Below, in pieces: positions 9,824 through 16,645 of a stretch of 64,000 nucleotides of DNA. This DNA comes from DASQZK01 sp963764345 (GTDB lineage: Bacteria; Bacteroidota; Bacteroidia; Bacteroidales; GCA-2748055): assembly GCA_963764345.1 (NCBI GenBank), contig CAVXSF010000021.1, forward strand, positions 43,027 to 107,026, in the 5' to 3' direction. A program made the position numbers and the translations under genes. Under the pieces are notes generated by a model, which was not told the origin of the DNA, ran no database searches, and saw nothing but the letters and a program-made list of their open reading frames with translations. Within the stretch, counting starts at the first letter, position 1. Each line of letters starts with the position of its first letter.

Positions 9824-10573
9824 ATGTACAAAGTTGTTCTCTTACGTCATGGTGAAAGTCAGTGGAACCTCGATAACCGTTTCACAGGATGGACTGATGT
9901 GGACCTTACCGAAAAAGGCAGGGCGGAAGCTAAAAATGCAGGAAATCTGCTAAAAGATAACGGATTTGAATTTGATATTGCGTTTACTTCCGTGCTTAAA
10001 AGAGCTCTCCGGACATTGTGGATCGCCCTCGACGAAATGGATCTTCTCTGGATCCCCTTCGTAAAGTCCTGGCGCCTGAATGAGAGACATTACGGGGCAC
10101 TCCAGGGACTGAATAAAGCCGAAACTGCTGAAAAACACGGGGAAGAAAAAGTACTCATCTGGAGAAGAAGCTATGATATCCCTCCTCCACCTCTGGAAAA
10201 AACAGACAAACGCTATCCGGGAAATGACCCCCGGTATAAAGACCTGGATGAAAAAGACATTCCCCAAACCGAATGCCTTAAGGATACGGTCGATCGCTTT
10301 CTGCCTTTCTGGCATGAAACGATTGCTCCTACCATCAAATCGGGAAAACGGGTGATCATCGCCGCTCACGGTAACAGCCTGAGAGCACTGGTCAAGTATC
10401 TCGATAATATCAGCGAGGAGGAAATCATTAAACTCAATATCCCGACAGGTGTGCCGCTGGTCTATGAACTCGGTGATGACCTGAAACCCATTAAACATTA
10501 TTATCTGGGCGACGAAGACGCCGTTAAAAAAGCCATGGAAGCCGTCGCCAACCAGGGGAAAGCTAAAAAATAG
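9824..10573 (+). CDS. gpmA: 2,3-bisphosphoglycerate-dependent phosphoglycerate mutase
   Basis: A 249-residue enzyme that interconverts 3- and 2-phosphoglycerate in glycolysis and gluconeogenesis in the cytoplasm. The phosphohistidine motif LLRHGESQWN sits at residues 6-15, followed by NRFTGWTDVDLTEKG, the ERHYGALQG segment (about 87-95) with the catalytic glutamate, and AAHGNSLRAL (about 181-190) with the second active-site histidine. Length and motifs match the family throughout, so it is a confident call. It has its own candidate promoter and is followed by a CDF transporter after 84 bp. Confidence 0.96.
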   Translation: MYKVVLLRHGESQWNLDNRFTGWTDVDLTEKGRAEAKNAGNLLKDNGFEFDIAFTSVLKRALRTLWIALDEMDLLWIPFVKSWRLNERHYGALQGLNKAETAEKHGEEKVLIWRRSYDIPPPPLEKTDKRYPGNDPRYKDLDEKDIPQTECLKDTVDRFLPFWHETIAPTIKSGKRVIIAAHGNSLRALVKYLDNISEEEIIKLNIPTGVPLVYELGDDLKPIKHYYLGDEDAVKKAMEAVANQGKAKK

Positions 10574-10657
10574 TCACAAGAGTCCTTCTCCTGTACTCGG
10601 AAACCGGAGAATTTAAGACCTCCTGCCTGTGCAGTTTTTTATAATCCCTCCTGAAAA

Positions 10658-11608
10658 ATGGAGAAAAGAGAAAAAATCATAATCCAGGCTTCCTGGATCA
10701 GCATTGTTGGGAATGCCCTCCTGGCAGCAGTGAAAATCATTCTGGGTCTTATCTCCGGTAGTATGGCCGTTGTGGCTGACGGCATTGATTCAGCCAGTGA
10801 CATCGCGACCTCCTTTATTACCCTCATTACGGCCAGACTGCTGTCAAAACCTCCTAACATCAAGTATCCCTACGGCTACGAGAAAGCAGATACCGTCGCT
10901 ACCAAAGCCCTCTCCTTCATTATTTTCTTCGCCGGATCTCAACTGGCTATCTCAACCATTGAAAGGATCACCAGCGATGAAGTATACGTGATGCCGGGCA
11001 GTCTCGCTATCTATGTTACCTTGTTCTCTATCATCTCTAAACTTGCCCTCTCCGTATACCTGCAAAAATCTGGGAAAAGAGCTAACAGCGCCATGCTTAG
11101 CGCAAACGGGAAAAACATGCAGAACGATGTCCTTATCTCCTGTTCTGTCCTTGTCGGTCTGATCTTTACCTTTATCTTTAAGTTGCCCATACTCGACAGA
11201 ATAACAGCCCTGGCCGTGAGCATATGGATCATGAAGGTCGCCGTTCAGATCTTTTTTAAAACAAATATGGAACTTATGGACGGAATGAACGACCCGATAC
11301 TGTACTGCGAACTGTTTAACGCCGTCAGAACCGTGGAGGGAGCTCAAAATCCTCACCGTGTTAGAGTCAGAAAAATAGGAAATTTCCACATGATCTCCAT
11401 GGATATAGAAGTCGACCCGATGATGTCCGTTACCGATGCCCATAATATAGCTCAGAAAGTTGAAGAACAAATCAGGACTACCCTTCCTAATGTATATGAT
11501 ATCGTCGTGCATGTCGAACCTCTTGGAAATACCCGTGAGGATGAAAAATTCGGACTGACCGAAATGGATGTGATAGAAATTGAAAAGAATCAAAACCATC
11601 GACGCTGA
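10658..11608 (+). CDS. Cation diffusion facilitator family transporter
   Basis: A 316-residue CDF transporter with six predicted membrane segments and a C-terminal cytoplasmic domain. Residues about 35-50 contain VVADGIDSASD, the metal-site aspartates of TM2 (here D-x-x-x-D rather than H-x-x-x-D), and TM5 carries NMQNDVLIS with the second-half ligands. The C-terminus (VRVRKIGNFHMISMDIEVDP ... VHVEP) is the typical metallochaperone-like dimerisation domain. It should export Zn, Fe, Co or Mn by proton antiport; the D-D site would fit an iron/manganese-type subgroup, but this is inference. Confidence 0.87.
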   Translation: MEKREKIIIQASWISIVGNALLAAVKIILGLISGSMAVVADGIDSASDIATSFITLITARLLSKPPNIKYPYGYEKADTVATKALSFIIFFAGSQLAISTIERITSDEVYVMPGSLAIYVTLFSIISKLALSVYLQKSGKRANSAMLSANGKNMQNDVLISCSVLVGLIFTFIFKLPILDRITALAVSIWIMKVAVQIFFKTNMELMDGMNDPILYCELFNAVRTVEGAQNPHRVRVRKIGNFHMISMDIEVDPMMSVTDAHNIAQKVEEQIRTTLPNVYDIVVHVEPLGNTREDEKFGLTEMDVIEIEKNQNHRR

Positions 11609-11736
11609 TCAAAAAGAATTCTCTCATACTTATTTACTGAAATTTCACCCCCACTGACAGGTCAATGATAACCCTTTCCTGTTTTTTTTCTTTCAGACGA
11701 AATCTTTCTAACTTTATCCGGATTAATTAAACATAG

Positions 11737-12480
11737 ATGACCATGAATATCACACGCGATATGAAGATGGCAGATGTCATCCATCTCGACTATACACTTT
11801 TGCCCGTTATCACCCGGTTTGGCATTAATCTGGGCTTTGGCGATAGAACGGTTGAAAAAGTATGCCTTGAAAACAAAGTAAACCTTGATTTTTTCCTTGA
11901 AATTACCAATTCATTCATCGATGAAGACTACATCCCACAAAAAGAACTGGACTCATTCCCCGTTAGTCTTCTGATCGATTATCTGAAAAAAACCCACCGG
12001 TATTACCTGGATGAAAAAATTCCCGAACTGGAGGAAATGATCAGAAATATGGCTTCATCTATACCCGCAGAAAAAGAAAAAGCATTACTGGTGAAAAATT
12101 TTTTCGTGGAATATCGCACCGAACTGGAAAATCATATCATGCGCGAAGAAAAGAAAGTCCAGCCTTATATTCTTGAAATTGAAACGGCCTATACCGGGAA
12201 CCACCTTTCAGTAGAATTATATGAAAAAATCAAACTGTATTCCATGAAGGATTTTGCCGGAGAACATGATAATGTCGAGGAAAAACTCTTTGATCTTAAA
12301 AATATCATCATTAAATATCTGCCGCCATGTGCCGATAAAGCTCTCTGCAACAGGATCCTGATCGAGCTTTTCCGCCTTGAGAAGGATCTTAATGCCCACG
12401 CTTCCCTGGAAGATAAAGTACTGATCCCGAAAGTGGCCAATATGGAAAACATCCTTTTATCCAACTATGCCAAAAACTGA
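11737..12480 (+). CDS. Hemerythrin domain protein (RIC/YtfE-like)
   Basis: A 247-residue protein. Residues 1-80 form a helical N-terminal domain seen in Bacteroidota relatives of the iron-sulfur repair proteins. Residues about 88-245 form a hemerythrin-like four-helix bundle: the iron-ligand positions are recognisable as KKTHRYYLDEKIPELEE, ENHIMREEKKVQPYI, AGEHDNVEEKL and NAHASLEDKVLIP. A di-iron centre that handles oxygen, nitric oxide or repairs Fe-S clusters is likely. The next gene, a LuxR-type regulator, overlaps its 3' end by 14 bp, so the two are translationally coupled. TAACTTTA at 11709-11716 is a weak -7 candidate. Confidence 0.82.
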   Translation: MTMNITRDMKMADVIHLDYTLLPVITRFGINLGFGDRTVEKVCLENKVNLDFFLEITNSFIDEDYIPQKELDSFPVSLLIDYLKKTHRYYLDEKIPELEEMIRNMASSIPAEKEKALLVKNFFVEYRTELENHIMREEKKVQPYILEIETAYTGNHLSVELYEKIKLYSMKDFAGEHDNVEEKLFDLKNIIIKYLPPCADKALCNRILIELFRLEKDLNAHASLEDKVLIPKVANMENILLSNYAKN

Positions 12481-13081
12481 AATGGATCGTATAACCTTCA
12501 TCGTTGCAGAAAAAGCATACCTGGTTCGTAAAGGGATCGTTTCTATCATAAACCGGATCGACCATGCAAGTGTCGTTAAAGAACTCGGGAAACTCGACGG
12601 CATAAATTCGGAAATCCTCAGATTTAACCCCGACTTTATCGTTTTTAATCCGAACCTGATCCCTCTCAGTCAAAATTTCAGAAACTTTACTATCAAAGCC
12701 GATCTCCTGAAAAAAGGGGTTGCCATCACAACGACAGGTCCAAAACATAAAGGTATGATTGCTGCCGTCAGGGAAATCATTGATGTTAACGATGAAAGAG
12801 ATGTGATTATCCAAAAATTTAAAAACCTTGTTGAACCAACCGTGCTCCAGCGAAACAAGCACTCTCTGAGCAGCGAACTGAGTGAACGTGAAAAAACGAT
12901 TCTGAAATATGTGGCTAAGGGACTAACAAATAAAGAGATAGCCGAAAAACTTTACCTCTCCGCCCATACCGTCATTACCCACAGGAAAAATATCACTACG
13001 AAACTGGGGATAAAAACTATTTCCGGATTAACGGTCTATGCCATTCTTAACAACCTGGTAAGCCTGGAAGAAATCTCATGA
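12467..13081 (+). CDS. LuxR/NarL-type transcriptional regulator with degenerate receiver-like N-terminus
   Basis: A 204-residue regulator. The C-terminal 65 residues are a clear LuxR-type HTH (LSEREKTILKYVAKGLTNKE ... SAHTVITHRKNITTKLG). The N-terminal 130 residues resemble a receiver fold (FIVAEKAYLVRKGIVSIIN) but a conserved phospho-acceptor aspartate is not evident, so it may sense a ligand or partner instead of a kinase. It overlaps the hemerythrin gene by 14 bp; an alternative ATG at 12482 would reduce the overlap. The pairing suggests it controls or is controlled by redox or nitrosative state. Confidence 0.82.
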   Translation: MPKTEMDRITFIVAEKAYLVRKGIVSIINRIDHASVVKELGKLDGINSEILRFNPDFIVFNPNLIPLSQNFRNFTIKADLLKKGVAITTTGPKHKGMIAAVREIIDVNDERDVIIQKFKNLVEPTVLQRNKHSLSSELSEREKTILKYVAKGLTNKEIAEKLYLSAHTVITHRKNITTKLGIKTISGLTVYAILNNLVSLEEIS

Positions 13082-13216
13082 TCTCCTCGAATAAATAACC
13101 CCTCTTTCCGTTTTCACAGACTTTTCACCCGAAAATAAGTTTAATAATATCATTTTACATGGTAGTAGCCAACCAGAAATTCAATATTTTTATAAATCAT
13201 TAATTCGTCTGTATGA

Positions 13217-13798
13217 ATGATGAGTGTTCAAAAAACATATTTCCTGCGAAATATGGTCTGTTCCTGTTGTATCCTTCTTCTCAGGGAACGGATTGAAAAG
13301 GCCGGAGCCTCAGTAACGGAAATAAAACTCGGCGAGGTAACGGTTGTTTTTGATGAGGCGGTTTGCCATGAAAAAGATATCGTATCCCTGATAAATAACC
13401 TTGGCTTCGAAATTATTCATGATAAAAACCTACAGCTCGTTGAACAGATAAAACTGACGGTTATAGAACTGATCCATCAGCTGAACAACGTCAGTTCCAT
13501 CATCCGTAAGTCAGACTACCTGGTGGAAAAACTGGGGATGAGTTACCAGCAACTCTCTAAAACCTTCTCACAGCATGAGCCGGTTACCCTCGAACGATTC
13601 ATCATTCTTCATAAAATTGAAAAAATAAAAGAACTTATCGATTCGGGAGAGTATTCATTCAGCGAGATAGCCTGGATGATGGATTACAGCAGCGTGCAGC
13701 ATCTTTCGGCCCAGTTCAGACAGATTACCGGCTTAACACCTTCCGATTACAAAAAATCCGACCGTTCCATCCGGAATTCTCTGGAATCTCTTTATTGA
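13217..13798 (+). CDS. AraC-type HTH regulator with N-terminal HMA-like domain
   Basis: A 193-residue protein. Residues about 5-72 have the ferredoxin-like pattern of a heavy-metal-associated domain (YFLRNMVCSCC ... KLGEVTVVFDE ... INNLGFEI); cysteines in MVCSCC replace the canonical CxxC spacing (here C-S-C-C). Residues about 110-190 form a single AraC-family HTH region (FSEIAWMMDYSSVQHLSAQF, ending GLTPSDYKK). This is a recurring Bacteroidota architecture and probably a metal- or thiol-responsive regulator. It lies between the hemerythrin/LuxR pair and the PqqD/ATP-grasp cluster; what it controls is unknown. ATG at 13217 or 13220 are equally possible. Confidence 0.8.
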   Translation: MMSVQKTYFLRNMVCSCCILLLRERIEKAGASVTEIKLGEVTVVFDEAVCHEKDIVSLINNLGFEIIHDKNLQLVEQIKLTVIELIHQLNNVSSIIRKSDYLVEKLGMSYQQLSKTFSQHEPVTLERFIILHKIEKIKELIDSGEYSFSEIAWMMDYSSVQHLSAQFRQITGLTPSDYKKSDRSIRNSLESLY

Positions 13799-13928
13799 CA
13801 CCCCCGATTCTCCTCCTTATCGGTCATTTATACTGAATTTTGTAAACTAAATACAAAATTATATGAGAACTATTTTACAAATAGATTGGATATTTGTAAG
13901 CATATAAGTCTCTGTAAACTATTGTACC

Positions 13929-14186
13929 ATGTTGATCAAAAAAAATATTGCCATCAGTGATTCCGGATTCTTATTCGACCCGGCTACCGGAGAGTCATTC
14001 ACCTTCAATCCCACCGGGCTTGAAATTTTCAGATATATGAAGGAGAATAAATCCTTCGATGAGATCCGTGAAATCATTCTGAACAATTATGACGTCGATA
14101 AAAACAGTTTCGAACGGTTTTATTATGATTTCGTTTCTTCCCTGAAACAATTTCAGCTGATCCAAAATGAAGAAGAAAAAAATTAA
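13929..14186 (+). CDS. PqqD-like peptide-binding (RRE-type) small protein
   Basis: An 85-residue protein matching the PqqD pattern: an N-terminal beta hairpin (GFLFDPATGESFTFN), then TGLEIFRYMKENKSFDEIRE, a YDVDKNSFERFYYDFVSSL helix and a final LKQFQLI. PqqD-fold proteins present a leader peptide or carrier to a modifying enzyme in ribosomal-peptide pathways. Here no radical SAM enzyme is adjacent; instead the gene overlaps the ATP-grasp gene by 20 bp, so the two are translationally coupled. This suggests a scaffold or substrate-recognition subunit for the ligase. Homology is called from pattern only. It is the first gene of the 13.9-20.8 kb cluster. Confidence 0.7.
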   Translation: MLIKKNIAISDSGFLFDPATGESFTFNPTGLEIFRYMKENKSFDEIREIILNNYDVDKNSFERFYYDFVSSLKQFQLIQNEEEKN

Positions 14187-15219
14187 TGTCGGTGTTACAG
14201 GCCTCAATAATACGGACAACCCCGGTCCCGGCGTTCCTGTAATAAGGGGAATAAAGGATTCGTCCATCTTTGATGCCCGGATAGTCGGACTTGCTTATGA
14301 AAACCTGGAGCCGGGAATTTATATGGATGGACTGTTGGATAAAACCTATCTCCTGCCTTATCCCTCAGAAGGAATTGAAATTTATATGCAGCGTATCACG
14401 TATATCCAGGACAGGGAAAAACTGGATGTCCTGATCCCCAATTTCGATGCCGAATTGTATACCTTCATGAAATCGGAGGATAAAATGAAAGCCCTGGGTA
14501 TTCATACATTTCTGCCCAGCATTGAACAGTACGAAGAAAGAAGCAAATCCAACCTGCCGGCTTTCGGTAAAAAATATGGGGTTAATGTTCCCGGTAGTGT
14601 CGACGTCACCTCGCACGCAGATCTTCTGAAGCTCGACCGGGATCGTAATTTTGAATACCCTCTGATGGTGAAGGGGAAATTCTACGACGCTTATGTCGCG
14701 TATAATGTCGAACAGATGATCAGCCATTTTAACCGGATCAGCGCAAAATGGGGACTGCCTGTGATCGTGCAGGAATTTATCAAAGGTACGGAAGTAAACG
14801 TGGTGGCTCTGGGCGACGGCAAAGGAAATACCATTGGAGCTGTCCCCATGCGGAAACAATATATCACCGATAAAGGGAAGGCCTGGGGCGGCATCACCCT
14901 CGACGACCCCCGAATGCTTGATCTTACACATAAAATAATCGGTGAAACCAAATGGAAAGGGGGAATGGAACTCGAACTGATTAAAACCAACCAAAACAAA
15001 TATTATATTATTGAAATCAATCCCCGGATTCCGGCATGGGTGTATCTCGCGGTAGGTGCCGGACAGAATCTCCCTGAAGCTCTTGTTTGTCTGGCTCTTG
15101 GAATGGATGTCACTCCTTTTACCGAATATAAAAAAGGAGTCATGTTTGTGAGATATTCTTACGACATGATCTGTGATTTGAAAAAATTCGAAGCTCTTTC
15201 AACCAACGGCGAAATATAA
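14167..15219 (+). CDS. ATP-grasp ligase (CarB/PylC-like)
   Basis: A 350-residue ATP-grasp enzyme. The N-terminus is a Rossmann-like pre-ATP-grasp domain (INVGVTGLNNTDNPGPG). The central part carries the ATP-grasp elements MVKGKFYDAYVAY (about 173-185) and VIVQEFIKGTEVN (about 199-211), and the metal-binding MELELIKT followed by IIEINPRIPAWVYL (near 280-293). The acidic and asparagine Mg ligands are present, so it should activate a carboxylate as an acyl-phosphate and join it to an amine or thiol. It overlaps the PqqD-like gene by 20 bp and is followed 73 bp later by the PLP enzyme. Substrates are unknown. Confidence 0.82.
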   Translation: MKKKKINVGVTGLNNTDNPGPGVPVIRGIKDSSIFDARIVGLAYENLEPGIYMDGLLDKTYLLPYPSEGIEIYMQRITYIQDREKLDVLIPNFDAELYTFMKSEDKMKALGIHTFLPSIEQYEERSKSNLPAFGKKYGVNVPGSVDVTSHADLLKLDRDRNFEYPLMVKGKFYDAYVAYNVEQMISHFNRISAKWGLPVIVQEFIKGTEVNVVALGDGKGNTIGAVPMRKQYITDKGKAWGGITLDDPRMLDLTHKIIGETKWKGGMELELIKTNQNKYYIIEINPRIPAWVYLAVGAGQNLPEALVCLALGMDVTPFTEYKKGVMFVRYSYDMICDLKKFEALSTNGEI

Positions 15220-15292
15220 CCTGAAACTCATGAGACGGGGATGGAACTCTACTTCAAACCCCGGCTATTAATGAACAAAATATACAGATCCT

Positions 15293-16639
15293 ATGGAAAA
15301 ATTACCTTTTGAACGGCCCGTAATTAAAAAAGTGAACGCCGGCATGCCTGGCAAATTCGGAATGAAACAGGGTTTCGACATCATCTCCAATATTGACGGA
15401 GTACCGGTACTCAAAATAATCTCAGAGTTCGGCTCCCCTGTTTTCATCCTGTCCGAAAAAACCATCCGGGAACGGTACCGTTCAGCCTTGAGCGCCTTCA
15501 AAAAGCAGTACCCGAAAGTGCAGCTATCCTGGTCCTACAAAACCAATTATCTGGATGCGGTTTGCAGAATATTTCACCAGGAAGGATCGTGGGCCGAAGT
15601 GGTTTCCGGCTTTGAATACGACAAAGCCCTCCGTAACGGAATCTCCGGTGAACATATCATATTTAACGGACCTGATAAATCGGAGCAGGATCTTAAAAAA
15701 GCCGTGAACAAGGGCTCTATGATACACATCGATCATTTCGATGAAATGTATTTATTGATAAATATAGCGGAAAAGGCAGGAAAAAAGGCCAGGGTGGCCA
15801 TCCGTGTGAATATGGATACCGGCATTTACCCGATGTGGGACCGCTTCGGATTCAATTATGAAAACGGTGATGCCTGGGATGCACTGAACCGTATCATGAT
15901 GAATGAAAACCTCATCCTTGAAGGTTTACATACCCATATCGGAACGTATATGCTATCTGTAAACGCTTATAAAATCGCGGCAACAAAACTTGCCGACCTG
16001 GCTGCAAACATATTTAATAAGTTTGGTCATGTCATTTCCTACCTTGATATGGGAGGTGGATTTGCTTCCAAAAACACGCTTAAAGGTGCTTATCTTCCCG
16101 GCTATGATACCGTTCCTGAATTTGATGATTATGCCGGAGCTATAACTTCCGGCATCATGTCCTCTGCTATCCGAAAAGAAAACCTGCCCCTTTTAATCCT
16201 CGAAACCGGCCGCGCCCTTATTGATGATGCGGGTAGTATCGCAGGAACAGTCCTGGCCAATAAGCGACTTGCCGACGGAAGAAGGGCAACCATCGTGGAT
16301 GTAGGTGTTAACCTCCTCTTCACATCCTTCTGGTACCAACATGAGTTCCACCCGGCACAACCCGTTTCATCACATAGCGAAGAATCAACCATCTATGGCC
16401 CGCTGTGTATGAATATTGATGTAATTCGTGAAGCGATAGCCTCTCCCGTTATGAAAAGAGGAGACCATTTCGTGATCAGTAGGATAGGAGCCTACAACAT
16501 GACCCAGTGGATGCAGTTTATTACCCTGCGCCCGAATATCGTATTAATTGATATCCATGGTAAAACCCACCTGGTGCGGGAAAAAGAAACGCTGGAAACC
16601 ATCGTGACACTGGAAAGAATCCCTGATCATCTTAAATAA
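15293..16639 (+). CDS. Fold-III PLP-dependent decarboxylase-like enzyme (DAPDC/ODC superfamily)
   Basis: A 448-residue enzyme of the diaminopimelate/ornithine decarboxylase superfamily. The PLP-binding lysine is K83 in SWSYKTNY; HTHIGT (213-218) and GGG (254-256) should bind the cofactor phosphate; ETGR (304-307) replaces the usual EPGR; LCMNID (371-376) keeps the Cys and Asp of the family's CESxD loop; GAYN follows near 399. An active decarboxylase or amino-acid racemase is thus plausible. It is not simply lysA: the CMNID loop and the first 45 residues differ, and it sits in a non-lysine cluster. Six base pairs separate it from the UT-M23 gene. Confidence 0.82.
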   Translation: MEKLPFERPVIKKVNAGMPGKFGMKQGFDIISNIDGVPVLKIISEFGSPVFILSEKTIRERYRSALSAFKKQYPKVQLSWSYKTNYLDAVCRIFHQEGSWAEVVSGFEYDKALRNGISGEHIIFNGPDKSEQDLKKAVNKGSMIHIDHFDEMYLLINIAEKAGKKARVAIRVNMDTGIYPMWDRFGFNYENGDAWDALNRIMMNENLILEGLHTHIGTYMLSVNAYKIAATKLADLAANIFNKFGHVISYLDMGGGFASKNTLKGAYLPGYDTVPEFDDYAGAITSGIMSSAIRKENLPLLILETGRALIDDAGSIAGTVLANKRLADGRRATIVDVGVNLLFTSFWYQHEFHPAQPVSSHSEESTIYGPLCMNIDVIREAIASPVMKRGDHFVISRIGAYNMTQWMQFITLRPNIVLIDIHGKTHLVREKETLETIVTLERIPDHLK

Positions 16640-16645
16640 ATAACG

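Noticed and set aside
14365..14994. A 209-codon minus-strand open frame
   Set aside because: Antisense shadow of the ATP-grasp gene, whose motifs are all in the plus-strand frame.
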